A DNA stretch of 37,536 bases from Pseudomonadota bacterium (GTDB taxonomy: Bacteria; Pseudomonadota; Alphaproteobacteria; Rhizobiales; Hyphomicrobiaceae), in NCBI GenBank assembly GCA_023387235.1, contig JAEWIJ010000158.1:1-37536 (forward strand). The letters run 5' to 3'. Under the pieces are notes generated by a model. The model had not been told where the DNA came from and searched no databases. It was given only the letters and a program-made list of their open reading frames with translations. A program made the translations under genes and the position numbers. Below, in pieces: positions 24,341 through 32,897 of the stretch (within the stretch, counting starts at the first letter, position 1; every line of letters starts with the position of its first letter).

Positions 24341-26044
24341 ATGATGACCCCGGGTCGCGCCGTGCGCCATGGCACGTTCGCCCATCTGTTTTCCGTGCTC
24401 GCCTTTCTCCTCGTGCTGTTGCCTTTCGCTTGGCCGCCTGCGCTGGCACATGAGGGGCACGACCACGGAGCGGCTGCCAGTTCCGCTGCCGCACCGGCTT
24501 CACCGCGCGTGACGGCTGTCTCGGAGAACTACCAGTTCGTCGGCATTGTCGAGGGCGAGGTTCTCGTCATCTATCTCGATCGCTTCGCCGACAACGCGCC
24601 TGTCATCACGGCGACCATCGAGGTCACGATCGGAGATGTCTCGGCACAAGCCGAGCCGCAGAAGAACGGGACGTACGAGATCGCCTCGCCGCTGCTCAGA
24701 ACGCCCGGCAGCCACGAAGTCCTGGTCAATATTACGGATGGGACGACGACCGACCTCCTCGTTGCGGCCCTGAATGTCCCGGCCCGGAGCGGCGGCGCCA
24801 CCGGCTTCGATCACACCATCTGGTCGCATCTTGGCGAGCATCTGCAGCCGTCGCCCCGGCTTGCCGGCTGGGCGAGTGGGGGCGTGCTCGGCCTCGTGGG
24901 ATTTGGCCTGCTGCTGAACGGGCGCCGGCGTGGTCTCGCTGCGGTCGTGCTCATGCTCGGTGGCTTGGTCCTCGGTTCGACGGTTGCTCTGGCACATGAG
25001 GGGCACGATCACGGAGCTGCTTCGGGCACGGTCCCGAACGGCAATGCACCGCAGCGCCGGCCCGATGGCACGATCTTCCTTCCGAAGCCCTCGCAGCGCC
25101 TGCTGGAGGTGCGTACACGCATTCTGACGCCCGAGACGACGACGCGCTCGGTGCGTTTCGCGGGCCGTATCGTCGCGAATCCCAATCGCAGCGGAGTCGT
25201 TCAAAGCACGATCCAGGGGCGCTTCATTCCGCCGCCCGATGGCGTGCTGCTCATCGGCGCCAGTGTGAAGGCCGGCGACGTCATGGGCAGCGTCGCGCCG
25301 TCCTTCATTTCGAAAGATGCGTCCGACATGACGCAGACGCTCGGCGAGCTCGATCAGCAGATCGCGCTGGCGCGGACGAAGCTGTCGCGTCAGGAAAGCC
25401 TGCTGCGCAGCAGTGTCGTGGCGCCCGCGGTGGTCGATGAAATCCGCATCCAGCTCGAGGGCTACATCACGCGGCGCAAAGAGCTGCTCGCCGCGCGCAT
25501 CCAGCCGGAGGAGCTGCGTGCGCCCGTCGACGGCGTGATCACGGCCGTTCGCGTCGTCGCGGGGCAGGTCGTCTCGCAGTCGGACGCGCTCTTCACGATC
25601 GTCGACCCGAAGAGCCTCATGGTGGAGGCCCTGGCCTTCGATCAGAGCGACGGCACGGAGATCGAAGGCGCCATTTCGGTGACGGGCGACAACGTGAAAT
25701 CGCGCCTGCGCTTCGTCGGCCGCAGCCGCTCGCTGCAGCAGCAGTACGCCGTCCTTTCCTTCGAGGTGCTCGATCCGAACCCGGCGCTGAATGTCGGCAC
25801 GCCGGTCACGATCACCGCGCGCTCGGGCACGCCCGTGACAGGCATCATCCTGCCGCGCGCCGCCATCGCCCAGGCGCCCAACGGACAGATGGTCGTGTTC
25901 AGCCACAAGGAGCCCGAGATCTTTGAGCCGAAGGCCGTTCGCTTCGAGCCGTTCGATGCCGGATCGGTGCTTGTGCTGGCAGGCGTCGCGCGCGGCGACA
26001 AGATCGTCGTGCAAGGGGCCCAGCTCGTCAATCAAGTGCGCTGA
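24341..26044 (+). CDS. RND efflux periplasmic adaptor (CusB/CzcB-like) with a duplicated leader
   Basis: This 567-residue protein is longer than usual for the family. Residues 1-37 are a signal peptide ending ALA, followed by HEGHDHG (38-44) and a beta-rich domain (60-150). Two hydrophobic segments follow (about 176-193 and 199-217), the second itself shaped like a signal peptide (GRRRGLAAVVLMLGGLVLGS then VALA) and again followed by HEGHDHG (219-225). The adaptor proper starts near residue 250: a barrel-sandwich/lipoyl part (GRFIPPPDGVLLIGASVKAG; ELRAPVDGVITAVRVVAGQV), a helical hairpin (ISKDASDMTQTLGELDQQIA) and a beta-barrel end. It should connect the pump at 26056 to an outer-membrane channel encoded elsewhere. 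Eleven bases separate the two genes. Confidence 0.87.
   Translation: MMTPGRAVRHGTFAHLFSVLAFLLVLLPFAWPPALAHEGHDHGAAASSAAAPASPRVTAVSENYQFVGIVEGEVLVIYLDRFADNAPVITATIEVTIGDVSAQAEPQKNGTYEIASPLLRTPGSHEVLVNITDGTTTDLLVAALNVPARSGGATGFDHTIWSHLGEHLQPSPRLAGWASGGVLGLVGFGLLLNGRRRGLAAVVLMLGGLVLGSTVALAHEGHDHGAASGTVPNGNAPQRRPDGTIFLPKPSQRLLEVRTRILTPETTTRSVRFAGRIVANPNRSGVVQSTIQGRFIPPPDGVLLIGASVKAGDVMGSVAPSFISKDASDMTQTLGELDQQIALARTKLSRQESLLRSSVVAPAVVDEIRIQLEGYITRRKELLAARIQPEELRAPVDGVITAVRVVAGQVVSQSDALFTIVDPKSLMVEALAFDQSDGTEIEGAISVTGDNVKSRLRFVGRSRSLQQQYAVLSFEVLDPNPALNVGTPVTITARSGTPVTGIILPRAAIAQAPNGQMVVFSHKEPEIFEPKAVRFEPFDAGSVLVLAGVARGDKIVVQGAQLVNQVR
24443..24475 (+). repeat. 33-bp direct repeat, copy 1 (LAHEGHDHGAA coding)
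   Basis: This copy matches 24989-25021 at 31 of 33 bases. Both encode Leu-Ala-His-Glu-Gly-His-Asp-His-Gly-Ala-Ala directly after a signal-peptide-like segment. The two differences are synonymous or nearly neutral third-position and junction changes. Confidence 0.85.
24989..25021 (+). repeat. 33-bp direct repeat, copy 2 (LAHEGHDHGAA coding)
   Basis: Second copy of the repeat at 24443-24475, 546 bp (exactly 182 codons) downstream and in the same frame. Loss of one copy by recombination would leave a conventional adaptor with a single leader. Confidence 0.85.
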
Positions 26045-26055
26045 CGGGGGCTGGC

Positions 26056-29000
26056 ATGTTCAACTTTCTCGTCACGCAGAGCCTGAAGAACCGGCTCTTT
26101 ATTCTGGCGGCGTCGTTCATTCTGATCGCCTATGGCAGCTTCGTGCTGACACGGCTGCCGGTGGACGTATTCCCTGATCTCAACCGGCCGACGGTCGTGC
26201 TCATGACAGAGGCGCACGGGCTTGCGCCGCAGGAAGTCGAGCAACTCGTCACCTATCCGATCGAGACCGCGATGAACGGAATGCCCGGCGCGACGCGCGT
26301 GCGCTCGGTGTCCGGCGTCGGTCTCTCCATCGTCTATGTGGAGTTCGGCTGGGAGACGGAGATTTATCGCGCACGACAGCAGGTTGCGGAACGGCTCGCG
26401 CTCGTGCAGGGGCGGTTGCCGCCCAATGTCCAGCCGCAGATGGGACCGATCTCCTCGATCATGGGCGAGATCATGCTCATCGCCATCACGTCGCAGGATG
26501 GCAAGGCATCCATGGAGCTTCGCGAGATTGCGGATTTCGTACTGCGGCCGCAACTCCTCACGATTCCCGGCGTCTCGCAGGTCATTCCCATGGGCGGCGA
26601 GGTGCGGCAGTACCGCATCATCCCGAACATCCAGATGATGAACGAGCTGGATGTATCGCCGCAGCAGATCGAGAGCGCGGTGCGGCAGTTCGGTGGCAAC
26701 ACGGGCGGCGGCTTTGTCGACCAGCATGCCCGCGAGTATCTGATTCGCAACATCGGCCTCACGCATCGGCTCGAGGATCTCCGCAATGTCGTCGTCGTAT
26801 CGCGCGAGGGGCAGCACATCCTGCTGAAGCAGGTGGCGGAGGTCGATTTCTCACCCCGGCCGAAGCGCGGCGACGCCGGCTACATGGGCGAGAAGGCCGT
26901 CATCGTCGGCGTGCAGAAGCAGCCGACGGCCGACACTGTTGCCGTGACGAAACTCGTCGAGGCGCAGCTCGCCGAAATTCAGAAGACGATGCCCGTTGGC
27001 GTGAAGGCGGACCAGATCCAGTTCCGTCAGGCGACATTCATCGAAACATCCATCGCCAATGTGAAGAGCGTGCTCGTGGAAGCGGCCCTCGTGGTGGCCG
27101 TCATCCTCATGCTCTTCCTGCTCAATGTGCGCGCGACCCTCATTGCGCTGACGGCGATCCCGGTCTCGATCCTGATGACGATCCTCGTCTTCCAGTACTT
27201 CGGGCTTTCCATCAACACGATGACGCTCGGTGGGTTCGCGATCGCCATCGGCGAGCTCGTCGATGATGCCGTGGTCGGCATCGAGAACATCATGCGGCGG
27301 CTGCGGGAGAACCGAACGCGGCTCGATCCGAAGCCGGTGTTGCAGGTCGTTGCGGCGGCAAGCCAGGAAGTGCGCTCGGGCATCTTCTACGCAACGCTGA
27401 TCATCGTCCTCGTGTTCGTGCCGCTCTTTGCGCTCTCCGGCATCGAGGGGCGCCTCTTCACGCCGCTCGGCATTGCCTACATCGTGTCGATCCTGGCCTC
27501 ACTCGTAACGTCCATCACGCTGACACCTGTGCTCGCGTACTATTTTCTGATTGGGCCGTCTGGCGCGCACGAGCAGGATACGTTCGTCGTTCGCCATCTC
27601 AAGGCGGGCAATCGGGTGCTTCTCGATTGGACGTTCGCGCATGGACGCGCCGTGATCTCGGTGATCGGGGCGGGTGTGATTCTGGCCGGCATCGGTGCCT
27701 TCCTGCTGCCTCGCGCGTTCCTGCCGCCGTTCAACGAAGGCACGCTTCTCGTCAACCTGCAGTTCAATCCCGGCATATCGCTCGCCGAGTCCGACCGTCT
27801 CGGCCAGATTGCCGAGCGCCTCGTGATGCAAGTGCCCGAGGTGAAGACCGTCGGTCGGCGCACGGGGCGCGCGGAGCTCGATGAGCACGCCGAGGGCGTC
27901 CACAACTCCGAGCTCGACGTGGATCTCACACGCTCGGAGCGCGTGAAGGAGGATGTGTACGCGGATATCCGCAGGCGCCTGGAGGTCCTGCCGGTCTCCG
28001 TCGCCATCGGCCAGCCTATTGCGCATCGACTGGACCACATGCTGTCCGGTGTCAGGGCTCAGCTCGCCGTGAAGGTCTACGGCGAGGATCTCGACACGCT
28101 GCGTACGCTCGCGGCGCTGCTGCGATCGCGACTGCAGTCCGTTCCGGGTCTCGTCGATCTCCAGATCGAGAAGCAGGTTCTCATACCGCAACTCAAGATA
28201 ACGCCCGACTACGAGCGCGCCGCACTCTACGGCATAACGCCGGCGGCGCTCACTGAGGCACTGGAGGGCCTCTCCAACGGCCGCGAGGTCTCGCAGATCG
28301 TCGAAGGCAGCCGTCGCTTCGATGTCGTCATGCGCATGTCCGATGCCAACCGATCGACGACGGGCCTCGAGGATCTCCTCGTTTCGACGCCCATGGGGTT
28401 CGTACCGTTGCGCAAGCTCGCCACGATCGAAGAGAGCGACGGGCCGAACCAGATCCTGCGCGAGAACGGCCAGCGCCGCATTGTCGTTTCCGCGAACGGC
28501 GACGGGCAGCGGGACATGGCGGCGATCGTCGCCGACGTGCGCCGGATCATCGCCGAGATCTCGCTGCCGCGAGGCTATGTCACCGCGCTCGAAGGTACGT
28601 TCAAGGCGCAGGAGGAGGCCGCGCTCGTCATCGGCATTCTCTCGCTGGTGTCGCTCGGCTTGATCTTCATGGTGCTCTATCAGCGCTACCAGTCGCCCGT
28701 GCTCGCCGCGATCATCCTCGTCAACATTCCGCTCGGTCTCATCGGCAGCGTGATCGCGCTCTGGCTCGCCGGCCAGCCGCTGTCCGTGGCGTCGATGATC
28801 GGGTTCATCACACTTGCCGGCATCACGGCCCGCAACGGTATCCTGAAGATCAGCCACTACATCAATCTCACGCTGTTCGAAGGAGAGACGTTCGGCCGTG
28901 ATCTGGTCGTGCGCGGAAGCCTCGAGCGGCTGAGCCCGGTGCTCATGACGGCGCTCGCCGCGGGACTCGCGCTCGTGCCGCTTCTCTTCGGCGCGGGAGA

Positions 29001-29211
29001 GCCCGGGCGCGAAATCCTGCATCCCGTGGCGGTGACGATCTTCGGCGGTCTCATCAGCGCGACGCTGATCGACACGATCCTGACGCCGCTGATGTTCCTC
29101 AAGTTCGGGGGAAAACCGCTTCAGCACATCGTCGCGGCGCGCGCCGCAGAGTTTCCTGCGCCCGGCACATCGGCCGGCGGGGCCTCAGGCAAACTATCCG
29201 AGGCCTTTTGA
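26056..29211 (+). CDS. Heavy-metal efflux RND permease (CzcA/CusA family)
   Basis: This 1051-residue inner-membrane proton/metal antiporter has the usual family length. The N-terminal helix (FILAASFILIAYGSFVLTRL) is followed by PVDVFPDLNRPTVVLMTEAHG, then a porter domain, the helix-4 charge relay GGFAIAIGELVDDAVVGIEN (392-411, with Glu400, Asp403, Asp404, Glu410), a second porter domain with RAELDEHAEGVHNSE (605-619) and about twelve helices in all. Helix 4 lacks the first aspartate of the CzcA DFG motif, as CusA does, yet carries extra acidic residues. The CusA porter methionine position appears replaced by a His/Asn/Ser context. The transported metal therefore cannot be assigned. It forms an operon with the adaptor; no outer-membrane factor gene is present. 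Confidence 0.92.
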   Translation: MFNFLVTQSLKNRLFILAASFILIAYGSFVLTRLPVDVFPDLNRPTVVLMTEAHGLAPQEVEQLVTYPIETAMNGMPGATRVRSVSGVGLSIVYVEFGWETEIYRARQQVAERLALVQGRLPPNVQPQMGPISSIMGEIMLIAITSQDGKASMELREIADFVLRPQLLTIPGVSQVIPMGGEVRQYRIIPNIQMMNELDVSPQQIESAVRQFGGNTGGGFVDQHAREYLIRNIGLTHRLEDLRNVVVVSREGQHILLKQVAEVDFSPRPKRGDAGYMGEKAVIVGVQKQPTADTVAVTKLVEAQLAEIQKTMPVGVKADQIQFRQATFIETSIANVKSVLVEAALVVAVILMLFLLNVRATLIALTAIPVSILMTILVFQYFGLSINTMTLGGFAIAIGELVDDAVVGIENIMRRLRENRTRLDPKPVLQVVAAASQEVRSGIFYATLIIVLVFVPLFALSGIEGRLFTPLGIAYIVSILASLVTSITLTPVLAYYFLIGPSGAHEQDTFVVRHLKAGNRVLLDWTFAHGRAVISVIGAGVILAGIGAFLLPRAFLPPFNEGTLLVNLQFNPGISLAESDRLGQIAERLVMQVPEVKTVGRRTGRAELDEHAEGVHNSELDVDLTRSERVKEDVYADIRRRLEVLPVSVAIGQPIAHRLDHMLSGVRAQLAVKVYGEDLDTLRTLAALLRSRLQSVPGLVDLQIEKQVLIPQLKITPDYERAALYGITPAALTEALEGLSNGREVSQIVEGSRRFDVVMRMSDANRSTTGLEDLLVSTPMGFVPLRKLATIEESDGPNQILRENGQRRIVVSANGDGQRDMAAIVADVRRIIAEISLPRGYVTALEGTFKAQEEAALVIGILSLVSLGLIFMVLYQRYQSPVLAAIILVNIPLGLIGSVIALWLAGQPLSVASMIGFITLAGITARNGILKISHYINLTLFEGETFGRDLVVRGSLERLSPVLMTALAAGLALVPLLFGAGEPGREILHPVAVTIFGGLISATLIDTILTPLMFLKFGGKPLQHIVAARAAEFPAPGTSAGGASGKLSEAF

Positions 29212-29251
29212 GCGCTCTCGACAACCGACGCAACATTGGAAGGAGAACCGA

Positions 29252-29614
29252 ATGAGAACGATCCTCGCGCTTGCCTTTGTCTTCTTGCTGGCCCTGCCGG
29301 CGAACGCGCAATCGACCGGCCCGAATGGCGGGATGCTTGCCGGAAAGTCCGGTCACGAAACCGAGCTCGTCGTGACGCCGACGGAGCTGACGGTCTACAT
29401 CATCGATCACGGCAAGGCGCACACCACCAAGGGCGTCAGCCTTCGCGCCATCGTCCAGCAGGGCGGCAAGAGCACCACCGTGCCGCTCGTCGATGTCGAG
29501 AACAAGAAGCTGGTCGGCAAGCTTGCAGGCCCGATCGGTGCCGGCGCGATCGTGGTCGTCACCGGCAAGGACGACCACGGCGATGTCGTATCGGCCCGCT
29601 ATACCATCAAGTAG
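29252..29614 (+). CDS. Small periplasmic protein of the metal-efflux cluster
   Basis: This 120-residue protein has a clear signal peptide (RTILALAFVFLLALPANAQS). A single beta-rich domain starts GPNGGMLAGKSGHETELVVT and contains YIIDHGKAHTTKG and VVVTGKDDHGDVVSARYTIK. Such GPNGG domains also occur at the N-termini of some CzcB-type adaptors, so it may be a stand-alone metal-delivery or accessory module (inference). A strong GGAAGGAGA site lies just before ATG 29252. It is 40 bp after the pump gene and probably cotranscribed. Its end overlaps the convergent TRAP permease by eight bases. Confidence 0.78.
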   Translation: MRTILALAFVFLLALPANAQSTGPNGGMLAGKSGHETELVVTPTELTVYIIDHGKAHTTKGVSLRAIVQQGGKSTTVPLVDVENKKLVGKLAGPIGAGAIVVVTGKDDHGDVVSARYTIK

Positions 29615-31580
29615 TCGTTGCGGCCGACGGCTCGGGAATTTCCTGGCGTCGCCGCATGACCCAGTACCCCATGACGAGCACCGCCGGAATGCAGGCCAGG
29701 GCGGCGAGCCCTTCGCTCGGCAGGAAAAGAATGGCTAGCGCGAGCGCGGCCAGGACGAGGCGGATCGAATAGTCGATGCCCGAGCGCTCGCTGAACGTCG
29801 CCTGCAGGCTGAACATGAGCGCGACAGTGGCGACGGACACGAGGCCGAGCGCGACGAGCTGCGCCACGCCCGGCTCAAGGACGAGCTCGGGCCGCGTGAA
29901 GGCGGCCGTCATCAGCACGAAGAGGGATGAGCAAAGGGTTATGGCGGCCATCAGCGTCTTCATGAACGAGGCGTCCGCGATCTTGGCGGTGACCGCTGCG
30001 ACCAGGGATGTCGGGGGCGTGAGCTCGCCCCACACGGCGAGGAAGAACGCGAAGAAGTGGACGCACCACGGGTCGACGCCGGTCTTGATCATGGCCGGGG
30101 CGATGACGAGTGCCGTCAGTATGTAGGTCGGTGCCGGCGGCAGGCCGGTGCCGAGGAAGGCGCCGAAGAGAAAGGCGACGATGGCCATGACGAAGAGATT
30201 GATGCCGGCCGCCTCGATGAGGATGAAGCCGATCTTGGTCGGCACGCCCGTGATGACGAAGGCGCCCGTCATGATCGACAGCGTCGCCAGCAGCAGCGTG
30301 AGATCCGCGGTCACCGAGCTGAAGCTTTCAAGGAACCGCAGCACAGGGCGCGCGATGCCCTCTAGGGTAATGCCCGTGCTGCCCGCGGCCAGCTCGATGA
30401 GGTGCTTTATCAGCAGGAATGCGCCGACGACGAAGAAGACATAGAGCGCCGCGAACATCGGCGCCATGTAGAGAATGGCCATCAGCAGGATGAGGCCGCC
30501 GACAACGATCACGAAGGCGGAGAGATTGGCCCAGTCCCCCCACGTCAGACGGTCGTCGGCGAATACCTGGCGCTTCGTGCTGTAGCGGACGGAGAGCAGA
30601 TAGGTGCCGGCGATCACGCCGACGAAGTAGATGATCGCCGGCGCGTAGCCGCGAGCGACGACGTCGAAATAGCTGACGCCCATGAAGTCGGCCATCAGAA
30701 AGGCCGAAATGCCCATGACAGGCGGCATGAGCTGTCCGCCGAGCGAGGCGGAGGCCTCGACCGAGGCGGCTTGGTGGCGCGGCATGCCGGAGGAGATCAT
30801 GGCCGGGATGGTGGCAGTGCCGGTCGTTATGGCATTGGCCGCGCCGCTGCCGCTGATTGCGCCGATGCCGATCGAGCCGAGCACGGCGGAGAGCGGCACG
30901 GCGTGCGGCGAGCGCGTCCCGATCTGTCCGGCGGCCTTGAGGATGGATTCGATGCAGCCGAAGGCGCGCAGCACGCTCAACACGAGAATGAAGGCGCCGA
31001 TCAGCGTTAGGGCGAGCTGCGGCAGGCGCGAATAGATGCCCGTCGCCATCTCAAGGCTCGTCGCCGTGAGAACCCGCTCCCAGTCGAAACCGGGATGGTG
31101 AAACATCCCGGGCACGGCCCACCCGTACACGCAGTAGATGATCAGGATGATATTGATGACGAACAGCGGGAAGAAGCGTTTGCGGGAATATTCGAGCACC
31201 AGGAGGACCATCAGGGCGCCGAAGATCATGTCGGGCGTATTCCAGAAGCCGGCGCGGGCGAAGCCGATCTCATCGAACTCCAGGGTCATGTAGATCGACG
31301 TCGCGGTGGCGAGCGCGCAGTAGATCGCGCCGATGAGATAGTTCAGGGGCTTTCCGAGCGAGGGATAGAGGTCGTTCTCGCGCAATGCGCCCAAGGTGAA
31401 CATCACGAACGTGATGGGCACCATGGTTGCCGCGAGGAGCGACGGCCCGCCGAGACCGGTCGTGAAATAGGCGAACAAGAGACCGAAGAAGATCGCGGCG
31501 GTTGCGTAGTAGGCGACGTCAAGGATCGTTTCCGGCCACGACCGCGCCGCGGTGTCCGTGCTCATGGTACCTGTTCCCAT
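29607..31580 (-). CDS. TRAP transporter fused permease (DctQM fusion, TAXI type)
   Basis: This polytopic protein of 657 residues combines the small DctQ-like and large DctM-like subunits (4TM/12TM fusion), as is usual for TAXI-TRAP systems. Conserved DctM blocks include GSIGIGAISGSGAANAITTG, TIPAMISSGMPRHQAASVEA, GGQLMPPVMGISAFLMADFM and a late GTGLPPAPTYILTALVIAPA followed by HFFAFFLAVWGELTPPTSL. These transporters use an ion gradient to import the ligand delivered by the binding protein at 31668-32696. ATG 31580 and ATG 31565 are both possible starts, the second having GGGAACAGG upstream. Confidence 0.92.
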   Translation of the reverse strand: MGTGTMSTDTAARSWPETILDVAYYATAAIFFGLLFAYFTTGLGGPSLLAATMVPITFVMFTLGALRENDLYPSLGKPLNYLIGAIYCALATATSIYMTLEFDEIGFARAGFWNTPDMIFGALMVLLVLEYSRKRFFPLFVINIILIIYCVYGWAVPGMFHHPGFDWERVLTATSLEMATGIYSRLPQLALTLIGAFILVLSVLRAFGCIESILKAAGQIGTRSPHAVPLSAVLGSIGIGAISGSGAANAITTGTATIPAMISSGMPRHQAASVEASASLGGQLMPPVMGISAFLMADFMGVSYFDVVARGYAPAIIYFVGVIAGTYLLSVRYSTKRQVFADDRLTWGDWANLSAFVIVVGGLILLMAILYMAPMFAALYVFFVVGAFLLIKHLIELAAGSTGITLEGIARPVLRFLESFSSVTADLTLLLATLSIMTGAFVITGVPTKIGFILIEAAGINLFVMAIVAFLFGAFLGTGLPPAPTYILTALVIAPAMIKTGVDPWCVHFFAFFLAVWGELTPPTSLVAAVTAKIADASFMKTLMAAITLCSSLFVLMTAAFTRPELVLEPGVAQLVALGLVSVATVALMFSLQATFSERSGIDYSIRLVLAALALAILFLPSEGLAALACIPAVLVMGYWVMRRRQEIPEPSAATTT

Positions 31581-31591
31581 CGTCTCGGGGG

Positions 31592-31612
31592 CCGATATCC
31601 CGTCCCGATATC
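31592..31612. repeat. Paired CCGATATC motifs in the TRAP intercistronic gap
   Basis: CCGATATC occurs at 31592-31599 and again at 31605-31612, 13 bp apart. Because GATATC is self-complementary, the pair can also form a six-pair stem with a seven-base loop. They lie between the adjacent 9-bp hairpin and the permease start. Confidence 0.5.
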
Positions 31613-31618
31613 AAGAGC

Positions 31619-31642
31619 GCGGCGGGCAGATCGGCCCGCCGC
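31619..31642 (-). promoter_or_regulatory. Intercistronic GC-rich hairpin in the TRAP operon
   Basis: GCGGCGGGC and GCCCGCCGC form a perfect nine-pair stem around a six-base loop, 25 bases after the binding-protein stop. No T-tract follows, so it is more likely an mRNA-stabilising or partial-attenuation structure than a full terminator. That would fit the need for more binding protein than permease (inference). Confidence 0.6.
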
Positions 31643-31667
31643 AGGAAGCATCGCGTGAAGTCCCGGG

Positions 31668-32696
31668 CTACTTCGCCTTGGCGATGCGGGACTCCCACTT
31701 GGGATCCCAGGCGCCCTTTTCCTTCATGTATTTGGCGAGGCCGGGGTGGATCTCGACAAGGTCCACGGATGATTCGATGCCGCGCTTCTGCATGCCGACC
31801 ATGTCGGCCGCGACCTGCGCGAAGGCACCGTCCGCCTTCTTGAGCGCCGCGGCGTTCTTCTCGACGGTGACCAGCTTGCGATAGACGTCGTCGGCCGGCA
31901 CGTCGAGGCCGACATGGAAGCCATAGTAGAAGGGCAGGAGGGTGATCGAATCGGCGCCGAGGTCCTTCTTGAAGACCTTGGACGACACGTTCGTCGTCGC
32001 GAGCCCCTTCTCCTTGAGCGTCTTCAGCTCATCGGCGCTCGGGTTGAGCGCGATCCAGTCCGTCGTGAGCGACGCTTCGGTGATCCATGGCGGGACGCCC
32101 GTCTCGGCGTTCGTGTAGACGACGAAGGCTTGAATATTGCCGCTTTCGAGCAGTGAGCCCGCAGTCGCGAGGTCGACCTCCGTATAGTCGTGCTTGATGC
32201 CGAGAGCGGCGAGGCCGCGTTCCGTCTGCGCGCGTGTGTCCCATGGACGTGGACCGGTGAACGTCTTCTTGCCCGCGAGGTCGCCCCAGGATTTGATCTT
32301 GTCCTTGTCCCGCTTGTGGATGCCGAAGCCGACTTCGGCGGTGAACACCCACATGGACATGATGGGTGCGCGCTGCGCGCTCGCCTTGAAGCCCTTGAAG
32401 CGCGCGGTGTCGTGCGCGTACTCGTAGAAGCCGATGTCGGCGCCGTAGAAGCCGTCGAACTTGTTGGTGGCGAATCCCTTGATGGTGAGAATGGCGCCCG
32501 GAGCCGGCTGGACTGTCACGTTGTAGCCCGTCCACTCCTTGTTCAGCACCTCGGCGAGATTGACGAGTGCCTTGTGACCGGACGAGCCGACCGCGGAAGT
32601 CCCCCAGCGGATGTCCTTGCCCTGGGCTGCGGCGATCGTGGAGCTGCCGCCGATCAGCAAAGCAAAAGCGAGCCCCGAAAAGGCTTTTTTGAGCAT
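31668..32696 (-). CDS. TAXI-family TRAP transporter solute-binding protein
   Basis: This 342-residue periplasmic protein has a Sec signal peptide (KKAFSGLAFALLIGGSSTIA then AAQG). The mature N-terminus IRWGTSAVGSSGHKALVNLA resembles the glycine/serine-rich ligand loop of TAXI proteins, and VTVQPAPGAILTIKGFATNK follows. The long frame continues upstream to 33527, but ATG 32696 has GGGAGG six bases upstream and begins the signal peptide. It delivers ligand to the fused permease 87 bp downstream. Characterised TAXI ligands are few (for example glutamate or other carboxylates), so the substrate is open. It is divergent from ureD across 201 bp. Confidence 0.9.
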   Translation of the reverse strand: MLKKAFSGLAFALLIGGSSTIAAAQGKDIRWGTSAVGSSGHKALVNLAEVLNKEWTGYNVTVQPAPGAILTIKGFATNKFDGFYGADIGFYEYAHDTARFKGFKASAQRAPIMSMWVFTAEVGFGIHKRDKDKIKSWGDLAGKKTFTGPRPWDTRAQTERGLAALGIKHDYTEVDLATAGSLLESGNIQAFVVYTNAETGVPPWITEASLTTDWIALNPSADELKTLKEKGLATTNVSSKVFKKDLGADSITLLPFYYGFHVGLDVPADDVYRKLVTVEKNAAALKKADGAFAQVAADMVGMQKRGIESSVDLVEIHPGLAKYMKEKGAWDPKWESRIAKAK

Positions 32697-32897
32697 GGTA
32701 TTCCTCCCAATGTGCGATCCGGGCATTGGCTGCCGGACGCAGGCCACGTCATGCTGTCTCTGACCTGAAAAGAGCAGGCGACAGCGCGCGTTTTGAACCT
32801 TTTTTATTGCGAGAAGACTATGTGCGCATGGAGGGGGTGTCAAACGCCGGCGGACGAACGTCTCGCTCTGTGCGCGGAATGCCGATAGGGTCGGCGC
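32697..32897. promoter_or_regulatory. Divergent promoter region between the TRAP and urease operons
   Basis: This 201-bp stretch must hold both promoters. On the minus strand, a perfect TTGACA lies at 32838-32843 with a loose -10 (CATAGT, 32817-32822) 15 bp away. On the plus strand, TTGAAC at 32793-32798 is followed 17 bp later by GACTAT. The two candidate -10 elements overlap. No sigma-54 element was found here. Confidence 0.35.

Noticed and set aside
27499..29127. 542-codon frame opposite the RND pump gene
   Set aside because: Low-complexity Arg/Glu/His-rich shadow of a strongly supported gene.
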